A DNA stretch of 64,000 bases from an uncultured Rhodospira sp. (GTDB lineage: Bacteria; Pseudomonadota; Alphaproteobacteria; Rhodospirillales; Rhodospirillaceae): NCBI RefSeq assembly GCF_937138205.1, contig NZ_CAKZOT010000081.1:25414-89413 (forward strand). The letters run 5' to 3'. The position numbers and the translations under genes were made by a program. Under the pieces are notes generated by a model. It saw nothing but the letters and a program-made list of their open reading frames with translations, made no database searches and had not been told where the DNA came from. This document shows positions 1 through 8,658 of this stretch, one piece after another (the first letter of the stretch is position 1; each line of letters starts with the position of its first letter).

Positions 1-838
1 CGGTGGGCGGCGATTTGATGCGCCAGGACTGTCGCTGCCGCGTCCAGCGCGGCCGTGGTGGCGGTCTGTTCGGCCTGTAGGGCGCGCTGCTCAGCCGAGC
101 TGTCTTCGAAGGCTTGGAACGCCGTGAGCAGGCGGTCCATCGACCGGTCAAGACGGCGGCGTCGACCAGACCGCTGCCCTGGTCCGCGTCGATCAGCCGT
201 TGGACCATGGCGCCCAACGCCTTGATCTCGGCCCCGGCCCGCAGACTCCGCGCCTCGGTGTTCTCGCGCTCGACGTCCTCAAGCGCCTTGGACGACTTGG
301 ACAGACCCTGGTTGACGGCGGTCAGCGCCTGGGCCAGGGCATCGGCATGATCCCGTTTTTCCATCGCCGCGTGTGCGCTATCGCGGGCCGCCTGCAACTG
401 GCCGACCCGCTCCTCAACCACGCCGGCGATGATCCCCCCCAATTCGGCGTCCAGGGTGACCACCTGCGCCTCGGCGGTCCGCACCGCCCGGGCGTTGGCC
501 AGGAAAGCCTCGTAGTCGGCGCGGTAGGTGGCGATCGCCTCTTGCGCCGCCGCCACCGGCTGGCGCAGGCCCGGGCGTTGGGCCAGGACGGCAAGGGTGG
601 CCTCGATCTCGGCCAGGCCGGCTTGCACGTCGTCGGCCGCGTCGAGGTCGCCGACCAGGCGGCCGTGCAACTCTGTCTTGACCGTCTGCCCCAGTCGGAC
701 CAGGGCGCGCAGGCCGGTTCGTTCCGTCTCGAAGCCGCCGCTGCTTTGTTCGAGCGACTGCCAGCCCACCACCGACACGAAGGCCGTCAGGGACAGCACG
801 GCAACGAAGCCGGCGAGAATGCGGTACGAGACCTTCAC
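1..838 (-). pseudogene. Methyl-accepting chemotaxis-like sensor, N-terminal part, frameshifted, runs off the window
   Basis: I choose the GTG at 838 as the start because GGGGAG lies 6 nt upstream. The protein opens with one hydrophobic segment (about residues 5-25), followed by a long Ala/Gln/Glu-rich helical region like the periplasmic ligand-binding bundle of chemoreceptors. The frame is clear for about 227 residues and then shifts near position 155. Downstream of the shift the coding-like frame begins MDRLLTAFQAFEDSS, with high GC at third positions, and continues to the window edge. One extra C in the run around 152-156 would restore DAAVLDRSMDRLL as a single frame. Either the gene is broken or one base is missing from the sequence. 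HAMP and signalling domains would lie beyond the window. Family assignment is by overall architecture only. Confidence 0.55.
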
Positions 839-1170
839 GAACGACTCCCCTGAAAATCGGCCGATGGGCGGGCCTGCGGCGGCGGGAATGGCCCTGCGTG
901 CGCGCACGAACGCGGAGCACGCCGCCCGGCGCTCTGTGCCAAGCCTGCACGGGTGAGGGATCAACCATAGTGGGATTTGTCTGTAAAGAGGCCGAACCGT
1001 GAAGTTATTGCGATGGCAATGTTACGAATTCGGCATATTTATATTGAATTCTTACTTATATTCCACCGATCGAGCACTGCCCGCGTGGTCGACCGCAAGA
1101 AAGAAGACGCCATAAATTGTATTACTTGAGTGCGAATGATACCGGCAGTCGCACGATCGGGCCGTACCGG
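839..1170. other. Intergenic, locally AT-rich, no gene seen
   Basis: This stretch separates two minus-strand genes. Positions about 1005-1075 are much richer in A and T than the surroundings, with several TATA-like words, and probably hold the promoter of the chemoreceptor-like gene. I see no open frame with convincing codon use and no clear terminator. Confidence 0.4.
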
Positions 1171-2823
1171 TCAGGCCGCCACCTCGACTCGGTTGCGGCC
1201 GGCGCGCTTGGCGGCGTACAGGGCCTCGTCGGCGCGCTTCAGGACGGCTTCGAAGGAACCGTCGGCCTCCCCCACCACGGCCACGCCGATGCTGACGCTG
1301 ACGGTGATCGGCATGTCGCCGCACGGACACGGCCGGCTCACCACGGCCTCGCGCAGCCGTTCCGCCAGCGTCTTCGCCGCGTCGATCCCGGCCTCCGGCA
1401 GGATGGCGGCGAACTCCTCGCCGCCCAGGCGGCCGAACAGGTCCGAGGTGCGCACGCCGTCCCGGCAGATGGCGGCCACATGCACCAGGACATCATCGCC
1501 GATGTCGTGCCCGTGGATGTCGTTGATGCGCTTGAAATGGTCGATGTCCAGGACGAGCACGCTCAGCCCCGCACCGTAGCGCCGGCGGCGATCCCATTCC
1601 GCCGCCGCGCGCGCCATGAAGCCGCGCCGGTTCGGCACCCCCGTCAGGGCATCGGTGGCGGCGAGGTTGCGCAGCGTGGCCTCGTTGGCCTGCAACCGGT
1701 CGGCCATGCTGTTGAACGCCAGGCCCAGGTCGGTGAGTTCGTCGCGCCCCTTCGGCCCCACGCGCACGGACAGGTCTCCGTCCGCCATGGCCCGCGCCGC
1801 CTCCCGCAGCTCGCTCAGCGGCCGCAGGAACGACCGCGCCAGAATCGCCGTGCCGACCGCCGTGGCGAGCGTGATCAGCGCCAGCAGGATCAGCAGCCGC
1901 CGGCGCAACGTGTTCAGGTCCTTCAGCACGGCCTCGCGGTCGGCCAGGATGAACAGCGTCCAGTCCAGGGGGCCGATGGCCGGCGCGCTTGGATTGGCCG
2001 TGTAGGCCACCAGGCGCGAGCGGGACCCGATGGTCACCGTGGCAAAACCGCGCGGTTCCGTCATGGCCTGGAAGAACGGGCGGTCCGAGACGTCCTCAAG
2101 GAACCGAAAGGGCAGGCGGGAGAAGACCAGCTTGCCATCACCGGTCGTCAGCAGAATGTCGACCGGGTGCCGCAACTGTGTCGCAAGGGCGGCCTCTCGC
2201 GTGATCCAGGCCACCGACAGCACGGCCCGGGCCACGCCGATCATGCGGCCGTTCTCGTCATCCAGGCGCACGGCCACCCCCAGGCCGGGCGGCAGGGGGC
2301 CGGTCCCCTCCTCCACCTCTGACACGTGGCGACCGTTGTCCCGCGCCGCCGTCCACCAGGCGGCACCGGAAAGGTCCACCGGACCGGACGACGGGCCTGT
2401 GTCGGCGACCACCCATCCGCGACGGTCGGTAAGCAGGACCGCCGCGAACACCGTGCGGCCGAAGACACGCTGCTCGTAGTCCATGAAAACGTCCCGCAGG
2501 GTCCGCGACGCCCGCGTGCCCACAGCGAAACCATGAACGAGCGGCGGACCCCCCCGCCGTTCGTTGGCCTCGTTCAGGGCCAAACGGACGATACCGTTGC
2601 GGGTCGCGCGGACGATCTGGTCCATGCGGGCCGCGACGTTGGCACCCATCTGGCCAAGGATGATGTCGGCGGTTTCCACGGCGCGCGCGCCGTGTGTCCG
2701 CTCCAGGTGGGCGACGCTCGTCTGCACGGTATAGGCGCCCGCCAGGACGAGAACCATAAGAGCGGACGCGGCTATGGCCATCAGCCGAAAGCGAATCCCA
2801 AGTCTGTTCAGTGGCGTGGCCAT
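1171..2823 (-). CDS. Membrane-bound diguanylate cyclase (periplasmic sensor, HAMP, GGDEF)
   Basis: This 550-residue protein makes cyclic di-GMP from two GTP at the inner membrane. A transmembrane helix near residues 12-32 leads into a periplasmic region of about 270 residues of Cache type. A second membrane helix follows near 308-330, then a HAMP linker containing LRPLSELREAARAMADGDLS, then a GGDEF domain. The catalytic signature is GGEEF near residue 466. It is preceded at the proper distance by RTSD, an intact RxxD product-inhibition site, so the enzyme should be active and feedback controlled. The start at 2823 lies 8 nt after the stop of the upstream binding-protein gene, so the two form an operon. 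I infer that the lipoprotein may supply a ligand signal to the Cache domain. Confidence 0.9.
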   Translation of the reverse strand: MATPLNRLGIRFRLMAIAASALMVLVLAGAYTVQTSVAHLERTHGARAVETADIILGQMGANVAARMDQIVRATRNGIVRLALNEANERRGGPPLVHGFAVGTRASRTLRDVFMDYEQRVFGRTVFAAVLLTDRRGWVVADTGPSSGPVDLSGAAWWTAARDNGRHVSEVEEGTGPLPPGLGVAVRLDDENGRMIGVARAVLSVAWITREAALATQLRHPVDILLTTGDGKLVFSRLPFRFLEDVSDRPFFQAMTEPRGFATVTIGSRSRLVAYTANPSAPAIGPLDWTLFILADREAVLKDLNTLRRRLLILLALITLATAVGTAILARSFLRPLSELREAARAMADGDLSVRVGPKGRDELTDLGLAFNSMADRLQANEATLRNLAATDALTGVPNRRGFMARAAAEWDRRRRYGAGLSVLVLDIDHFKRINDIHGHDIGDDVLVHVAAICRDGVRTSDLFGRLGGEEFAAILPEAGIDAAKTLAERLREAVVSRPCPCGDMPITVSVSIGVAVVGEADGSFEAVLKRADEALYAAKRAGRNRVEVAA

Positions 2824-2831
2824 ATGTTTAC

Positions 2832-3950
2832 TTATCGGTAGACGAGCTCACCCTTGCGGATACGCGCAGGAAATAACGGAAAGTCCATGTCGCGCGCACC
2901 GGATGCCAGTGACACATTACCGAAGAGCCCGGAATACCGGAAGCCGTTCTCAAGCTGCGCGCGCAGAGTCGGCTCGTCCGCGACGCGGCCGTCCAGCAAT
3001 CCCGCCAGCATGACGATGATGTCGTAGCCGTTGGCCACGTAGTGGTTGAACGACTTGCCGTGGCGCGCCTCGTAGCGGACGCGGACCTCGTCGGCGAACA
3101 CGAAGTTGCGGTTGAAGATTGCGGGAGCGACCACATGAACGCCGTCGGCCGCAGGATCCCCCACCACCTCGGGCAGGGTCGCTGTCGTCGTCGCGGCGAT
3201 GGGGCCGTCGTACCCCTGCGCCTCCAGGGCACCCAGCACGCCCCGGATGTGGGGCGCGAATCCAACGACCAAAACGGCGTCTCCCTGGGAGGCGGCGGAC
3301 ACCAGGGTGGTGAAATCGGTGACGGCGAGCGGAAACGCGACGCCCGCGATCCGCATGTCGGTCTCTGCCAGGCGGGCCTTGGTCCGGTCGAACACCGCGT
3401 TCCCATACGGGTCGTCGAGGTAGTAGACCACCAGGGTCTGTGCATCGCGCGGCAGAACGGAGGTCAGCACGGGAAGTTCCTGTTCCGCCGTGGGCCAGTA
3501 CCGGTAGACCGACCGTGCGTCTTCGGTCAGCGCCGGCGCCGCCGCCACCAGACCGACCAGGAGGCGGTTCTGCTCCTCGGCCAACGGTTTCAGGGACAGG
3601 GACAGGGCGCTGGTGCCCGCCAGGACGACAAGCGGATCATCCCCACCGGACGCGCCGGACACGATGGCCTCCCAGGCCGCCCGCGAGGCCTCCTCGTCGC
3701 CCGCGCCGTCCTCGACCGCGAGGACCAGACGCCGCCCGTTGATGCCACCCCTCTCGTTGACCTCCTCCACGCCCAGGGCAAGGCCGTCGCGGATGTCGGC
3801 CCCCACGGAGACGCCCGGACCCGACAGGGGCAGAATGGCGCCGATCACGACGGGCGGTTCCTCGCCGCAGGCGGCCAGCAGACCAACGGCCAGCGCCAGA
3901 ACGGCGGCACGGAACGGACGACGGAACGGCGAAGGGCGGGTTCGAGACAT
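2832..3950 (-). CDS. Branched-chain-type ABC substrate-binding lipoprotein
   Basis: The protein is 372 residues long. It starts MSRTRPSPF, has an Arg-rich n-region and a hydrophobic core, and ends its signal in the lipobox LLAAC, so it is a predicted lipoprotein. The mature part matches the periplasmic-binding-protein type I fold of Leu/Ile/Val-binding proteins: VVIGAILPLSGPGVS near the mature N-terminus, EEVNERGGINGR, and later a YDDPYG-like segment. I prefer the start at 3950 because it places the signal peptide normally; an in-frame ATG 30 codons upstream would give an atypical N-terminus. No permease or ATPase gene accompanies it. Its partner is the diguanylate cyclase 8 nt downstream, which suggests a sensory rather than a transport role. 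Confidence 0.85.
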   Translation of the reverse strand: MSRTRPSPFRRPFRAAVLALAVGLLAACGEEPPVVIGAILPLSGPGVSVGADIRDGLALGVEEVNERGGINGRRLVLAVEDGAGDEEASRAAWEAIVSGASGGDDPLVVLAGTSALSLSLKPLAEEQNRLLVGLVAAAPALTEDARSVYRYWPTAEQELPVLTSVLPRDAQTLVVYYLDDPYGNAVFDRTKARLAETDMRIAGVAFPLAVTDFTTLVSAASQGDAVLVVGFAPHIRGVLGALEAQGYDGPIAATTTATLPEVVGDPAADGVHVVAPAIFNRNFVFADEVRVRYEARHGKSFNHYVANGYDIIVMLAGLLDGRVADEPTLRAQLENGFRYSGLFGNVSLASGARDMDFPLFPARIRKGELVYR

Positions 3951-4344
3951 GGTGTCCGACCGTGGATCGTGGTGCCTCAGCGGGGGCATGGTCGCCGCCA
4001 ACCTGCGCCACGAACGATCCCCCTTCGTTTTTACTACCATGGTTGGGGCGCGCTGTCATGCAAGGTGCCGGCGGTTCAGCCGGGCTCACGCCGGGTGCGG
4101 AGCGCGAGACACCTCCGGCCAGCAGCGCACCCTGACACGCTTACAGAGAAGAGAGAGAAAGGCTTATCCTCCTGTTTCAGGCCGGCCCACGATGGAGTGC
4201 GGATCACGTCCACGTGCCCCCGACATCCTGTGGCTCCCGGTACAGGGGGGATAAGCCGGCACAGAGAATTTGGTGTTATTTTCCCCCGGAACCCATGCTA
4301 GCGTATAACGAACGATATAAAGGTGGTCACGCCGAGGGGGGCCG
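3951..4344. other. Divergent intergenic region between the sensor operon and the injection-system block
   Basis: This region carries the promoters for genes leaving in both directions. The plus-strand side has an AT-rich patch with TATAAC at 4304-4309 that could be a -10 element; I see no convincing -35. The 97-nt hairpin element at 4161-4257 lies inside it. No coding frame is supported. Confidence 0.4.
4161..4257. repeat. 97-nt inverted-repeat element, copy A
   Basis: The element begins GGCTTATCC and ends GGATAAGCC, a perfect 9-bp terminal inverted repeat. The pairing continues inward with TCCTGT against ACAGG. A second element of exactly the same length lies at 44258-44354. The two share their outer ends and a core containing ACGATGG and CGTCCA, but have different arm sequences that still pair. 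On the minus strand the stem is followed by a short T-rich run. It could be a structured RNA or a miniature mobile element. I do not recognise the family. Confidence 0.5.
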
Positions 4345-4578
4345 ATGTTCACGCTGTTCCGTCTGGTTCCCGTGCGCGACGCCCTGACCGCCCACCTGCC
4401 CGTGCTGGCGGCCGCCTTCCTGGTCGCGGAACTGTTCTACAAATTCGGCAGCTTCCTGTTGGAATGCCTCGCCTTTCTGGCGACGTGGTTCGTCTTTGAT
4501 CTGATCGTTCACGTGGCGCGCGGCCTGTTCGGCGCGCCCCTCACGGCATCCCGATACAGCGCCAAATCCAGCAACTGA
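4345..4578 (+). CDS. Small membrane protein of unknown function
   Basis: This 77-residue protein has a good ribosome-binding site (GAGGGGGG) just upstream of its ATG. It contains two hydrophobic stretches, about residues 15-32 and 34-58, and ends in a short polar tail, so it is probably an inner-membrane protein. It precedes the injection-system genes on the same strand. A GC-rich hairpin (4587-4593 with 4597-4603) and about 120 nt separate it from them, so membership of that operon is uncertain. I do not recognise the family. Confidence 0.6.
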   Translation: MFTLFRLVPVRDALTAHLPVLAAAFLVAELFYKFGSFLLECLAFLATWFVFDLIVHVARGLFGAPLTASRYSAKSSN

Positions 4579-4698
4579 CGCGCGCCGCCCCCGCGACGGG
4601 GGCGCCACACCGCGCGCGCCGGCCTCACCAGTACCCGCTTTGGCTAGAACAGCCCCCAGTCGAGTCCCGACCCGAGTCTGTCTACCGAGGGGGGAACC

Positions 4699-5286
4699 GT
4701 GCTCGTTCGACCCATGATCGGAGAGTGGGAGCCGCGCGGCATCGAGACCGTTGCCACGGCCGAGGCACGCCACTTGGTGCGGATGCCAGTGCCCGGGCTG
4801 GCCGGGGACCTGCACCAGGACCTGGGCCGGGCGGCGCTGGCCGTCACCCTCTCCGGCACGCTGGCCGGCGACGAGGCCCGCGACGGGTTCTTGGAAAGCC
4901 TGCGCGAGCAGTTCGCCGCCGGCGAACCGGTGGACTTCGTCGCCGACATCCTGACCGACAGCGACCTGGAACAGGTTCTCATCCGCGACTTCCGGCTTAG
5001 CGAGGTGGCCGGGTCGGCCGACAGCTTCCGCTACGCCATCACGCTGGTCGAGTACACCGAACCGCCGGAGCCGCCCGGCCTGCCGGGGCTGGACCTGGGC
5101 CTGGACGTGGATCTGGGCCTGGACATCGACCTGGGGCTGGACCTGCTCGACCTGCCGGGCCTGCTGTTCGACGTGCCGTCCTTCGACGACATGCTGTCGC
5201 CCATCGGCACGGCGGCCGAGAGCCTGAAGTCGGCGCTGGGCGGCGCCGGCAGCCTGCTCGATCCCCTGAACGCGATCCTGGATTGA
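4699..5286 (+). CDS. Phage-tail gpU / DNA-circularisation N-domain-like protein
   Basis: The GTG start at 4699 follows GAGGGGGGAACC. The 195-residue product opens with IGEWEPRGIETV and contains LVEYTEPPEPP. This pattern resembles small phage tail proteins of the gpU/Mu gp43 N-terminal type, which read as a short beta/alpha domain ending in a L-x-E-Y motif. About residues 127-150 form an unusual Asp/Leu/Gly tract in which DLGLD recurs several times. A short amphipathic helical tail follows. The stop is 14 nt before the ATG of the next gene. By position it is probably the first structural or assembly gene of the contractile locus. The family call rests on motif resemblance only. Confidence 0.5.
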   Translation: MLVRPMIGEWEPRGIETVATAEARHLVRMPVPGLAGDLHQDLGRAALAVTLSGTLAGDEARDGFLESLREQFAAGEPVDFVADILTDSDLEQVLIRDFRLSEVAGSADSFRYAITLVEYTEPPEPPGLPGLDLGLDVDLGLDIDLGLDLLDLPGLLFDVPSFDDMLSPIGTAAESLKSALGGAGSLLDPLNAILD

Positions 5287-5300
5287 GGGGGGGGCGAGCG

Positions 5301-8300
5301 ATGGCGTTGCAGGCCCAACTCCAGGCAGAGGTCGACACCGGCGGGTTCGCCGCCTCGCTGGATGTGACCCTGACCACAGGGTCCGGCGACCTGACGGCCA
5401 TCAGCCTGCCCGACGCCCCGACCGAGACCGGCGACGCCTCGGCGGCCCTGGCGGCCCTCGACCTGTCGGCATTGGAAGGGCCGATCGCCGGGCTGGTCAG
5501 CGAGATCGGTGCCCTGACCGGCACAGTGCCCGACGCGGCCGAGGTGATCTCCGGCGTGACCGCCGTGCTCGACGGCATCGAGGCGGTCATCGGCGGGCCG
5601 GACGGCACGATCGAGGAGCAACTCACCGCGCTGGTGGAGCGGCTGTCCGCCGACCTGAAGGGCGGCGAGGACGGCCGGCTGGAGGCCGTGTTGCGGGCCA
5701 TCGAGGCCCTGCTGTCGGCGCCGGAGGGCGCGCGCCTGGGGGCCGCCTTCACGGCCATCAAGTCGGCGCTGGGCGCGGATGCCTCCATGCCGCACGGCTT
5801 TGATCTGGCCGACCTGATGGCGGCGGTGCGCGGGCTGATCCAGCTTCTGCAAGGACTGGCGGCGCTGGAAACCCGCCTGGAGGAGGCCGAGCGCCTGACC
5901 GGCATCATGGCCGCGCAACTGGCGCCGCAGCGCATCGCCCGCCTGGAGGGGATCGCCGAGGCGGTGATCATCCAGGGCGGCCAGGACCTCGCCGCCGCCA
6001 TCACCGCGCTGGACCCGTCGGACTCGGCGGCCGTCGCGGCGGTCATGGCCCGCCTGCGCACGCTGTCGGAGACGGAAGCGAACCTGGTGCGGCAGGTGAC
6101 CGAGGCCATGGGCTTCGGCGATGCCACTCTGGTCCACCTCAACCCGGACCGGCTGGCCGCCGACCTCGACCGGGCGCTGGAGCAGGTGCGCGGCGCCGAC
6201 GTCTCCGCGATCGAGCGCTTCATGGCCGCCAACGCCCCGCGCCTGAGTGAACTGGTCAGTTTTGACCTGCCCGACCCGCCTGACCAGGGGCTCGACGGGC
6301 TGGTCACCGAGATCGAGAACCGGATGGACGAGTTCGCGGACGCCATCGCCGCGCTCGACCTGTCCGGCCTGACGGGGCCGCTGGACGAGGCCATGGCGGC
6401 GGTCACCGCCGTGCCCGCCCAACTGGCCGAGACCATGACCGAGGCGGCCGAGACGGTGCGGGCGGCGCTGGAGCCGATCCGCGCCGCCGTCGAGGCCCTG
6501 CCGATCGAGACCGTCGTGGATGCGCTGCGCCGGGTGGCGGGGCTGGTGGCCGACCTGCTGGAGGCCCTCACACGGCTGGTCGAGGTGGTGGAAGACGCCA
6601 TCGACACCGGCGCCAACGCGGCGATCACGGCACTGGAGGCGATCGAAACCGGGGTCGACACCGTCAAGGCCAACCTGGACACCGCCTTCGGCAATGCCGT
6701 GGACGTGGTCGAGGCGGTCGACATCGACGGGCTGCTGGGGCAGGTCCAGGCCGGCATCGACGCCCTGGCCGCCGAGATCGCCAAGGCCGACATGGCGCCC
6801 TATTTCGACACCGCCAGCGACGCCATCGGCACCGCCGCCAATGTCGTGGATGCCGTGCCCTTCGCGCTGCTGCCCGACGACATGGAACAGGACGTGGTCG
6901 ACGCCATCCGGCCGATCAAACAGACCGACGTTCAGGGTGAAATCGACGGCTTCAAGAATACGCTCGGCCTCAGCGACGAGGGATTGGCCCTGACCAAGGA
7001 GCTTGAGGACGGGCTGGCCGAGATCCAGGCCAAGATCGACGCCCTGATCGCCTTCGTGCGCGACGACCTGGACCCGGCCAAGGCGTTCGCACACCTCGAC
7101 CCGAAAATGGCCGACCTGCGCGCGGCGATCGCCGAGATTCACCAGGGCATCGATCTGTCCGGCCTGCGTCAGATGTTCGAGGACGCGAAATCGCAGGTCA
7201 CGGCCCTGGACGCGGCGGCGCTGCTGGCGCCGGCCGAAACGGCGTTCGACGACATCGTCGCCGCGCTGAACCAGTACGCCCCCGACCAGCTCATCGCCCC
7301 GCTTGACGATCGTGTCGACACCCTGCGCGGGCAGGTGCTGGAGGCCACGCGCCTGGAGGAGATCCAGACCCGGCTGGAGGAATTGGAGACCGCCGCCAAG
7401 GGGATTCTCGACGCGGTCGACCCGGTGCTGCTGGAACCGCTGATCAAGACCGAGATGGAGGCGTTCCGGAACCGCATCGAGGCCGATCCGCGTCTGTCGC
7501 TGGTCGATGGCTGGATCGTCGCCCTGGGCGGCCTGTTTTCCGACCGGGCGGGCGGCGCCCAGCCGCGCGCCTTCCGCGCGGTGGCCGGCTGGGTCACGCA
7601 GGGTGGCGCCCAGGCCGCGCTGGACGCCCGCGCGGCGGCGATCGCGGCGCGGGTGACGGCCACCCTGACCGCCGTGCAGGCCGTCGATCCGGCGGCCCTG
7701 GACAGCCGCATGTCCGGCCGCGCAGCGCCCATCCAGGCGGCCATCGACGGCACCGCCGACCCCGTGTTGCGCGGCCGGCTGCAGGTCAGTTTCTCCGTCC
7801 AGGTCAGTGTCGATCAGTTGCAGCTCATCGCCGCGCCGCGTCAGGCGTATCTGGACCGCTTGAACGCCGTGTCCGCCGCCTTGCAGGCGGTCGCCCAGCG
7901 CGGCTTCGGCGAGGCCGAGGCGGCGCTGGACCGGCTGCGCGGCGGGTTTTCGCCGCTGGCGGCGCTGAAGGCGCCCTTTGTCGACGTGATCGAGGCGCTC
8001 GGGCTCGACGGCGAGGAACCGGGCCTGGGCGGGCTGTTGCAGCGCCTGTTCGAGGTGGTGCCGCCACAGCGGCTGGCCGGCCTGCTGACGCCGATCTTCG
8101 CCGCCGTGCGCGCGCGCTATGACGCGCTGATCGAGTCCGTGCTGGATCCGTTGCAACAGGGGGTGGCCGACCTGATCGCGGCGATCAACGTCATCGACCT
8201 GAGCCCCCTGCGCGACGAGCTGGCCGACATCCACGGCGATCTGGTGGAGCGGATCGAGGCCCTGCGGCCGTCCGCCATTCTGGCCGAGCCCCTGGGGGCC

Positions 8301-8645
8301 TTCACCGACGCGCAGAACACACTTGCCGCGTTCGATCCGCTGGGCGCGGTGCAGGCGCTGCTGGACGAACTGGCCGAGCGGGCCGACCGCACCGTCGCCA
8401 AGCTGACCCCGTCCGAGATTCTGGCGGGCGTGATCGACCTGCACGCGGCCATCGTCGCGGAGATCGAACGCCTGGACGTGACCCAGCTCATGGCCAGCGT
8501 GTTCGATCAGCTCGACCGGCTGGCCATCCAGGTGAGCGAGGGCCTGGACGAGACGGCCGAGTCCTTCCGCGACCTGCAGGACGCGCTGCCCGATCAGGTG
8601 GGGTCGACCAGCGTGTCCGCGTCCGTGTCGGTCCAGGCAGCGTGA
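5301..8645 (+). CDS. Large helical protein with recurring DLSxL units; tape-measure candidate
   Basis: The ATG at 5301 is preceded by a G-rich Shine-Dalgarno (GAGGGGGGGG). I prefer it to the upstream TTG in the same frame. The product has 1,114 residues, is almost entirely Ala/Leu/Glu/Asp helical and lacks Cys. Segments such as LDLSALEGPIAGLV, LDLSGLTGPLDEAM, IDLSGLRQMFEDAK and IDLSPLRDELADIH recur through the chain, each starting a new long amphipathic helix. This suggests a repeating helical bundle or rod. Length and composition suit a tail-length ruler, or else a large fibre. It sits upstream of the sheath, not after the chaperone genes where tape measures normally lie. There is no membrane segment. 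Function is inferred. Confidence 0.65.
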   Translation: MALQAQLQAEVDTGGFAASLDVTLTTGSGDLTAISLPDAPTETGDASAALAALDLSALEGPIAGLVSEIGALTGTVPDAAEVISGVTAVLDGIEAVIGGPDGTIEEQLTALVERLSADLKGGEDGRLEAVLRAIEALLSAPEGARLGAAFTAIKSALGADASMPHGFDLADLMAAVRGLIQLLQGLAALETRLEEAERLTGIMAAQLAPQRIARLEGIAEAVIIQGGQDLAAAITALDPSDSAAVAAVMARLRTLSETEANLVRQVTEAMGFGDATLVHLNPDRLAADLDRALEQVRGADVSAIERFMAANAPRLSELVSFDLPDPPDQGLDGLVTEIENRMDEFADAIAALDLSGLTGPLDEAMAAVTAVPAQLAETMTEAAETVRAALEPIRAAVEALPIETVVDALRRVAGLVADLLEALTRLVEVVEDAIDTGANAAITALEAIETGVDTVKANLDTAFGNAVDVVEAVDIDGLLGQVQAGIDALAAEIAKADMAPYFDTASDAIGTAANVVDAVPFALLPDDMEQDVVDAIRPIKQTDVQGEIDGFKNTLGLSDEGLALTKELEDGLAEIQAKIDALIAFVRDDLDPAKAFAHLDPKMADLRAAIAEIHQGIDLSGLRQMFEDAKSQVTALDAAALLAPAETAFDDIVAALNQYAPDQLIAPLDDRVDTLRGQVLEATRLEEIQTRLEELETAAKGILDAVDPVLLEPLIKTEMEAFRNRIEADPRLSLVDGWIVALGGLFSDRAGGAQPRAFRAVAGWVTQGGAQAALDARAAAIAARVTATLTAVQAVDPAALDSRMSGRAAPIQAAIDGTADPVLRGRLQVSFSVQVSVDQLQLIAAPRQAYLDRLNAVSAALQAVAQRGFGEAEAALDRLRGGFSPLAALKAPFVDVIEALGLDGEEPGLGGLLQRLFEVVPPQRLAGLLTPIFAAVRARYDALIESVLDPLQQGVADLIAAINVIDLSPLRDELADIHGDLVERIEALRPSAILAEPLGAFTDAQNTLAAFDPLGAVQALLDELAERADRTVAKLTPSEILAGVIDLHAAIVAEIERLDVTQLMASVFDQLDRLAIQVSEGLDETAESFRDLQDALPDQVGSTSVSASVSVQAA

Positions 8646-8658
8646 GGGAGGTGCGGCC

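Noticed and set aside
4304..4325. A LexA box upstream of the injection locus
   Set aside because: GAAC words occur, but not in the required N7 direct-repeat spacing.
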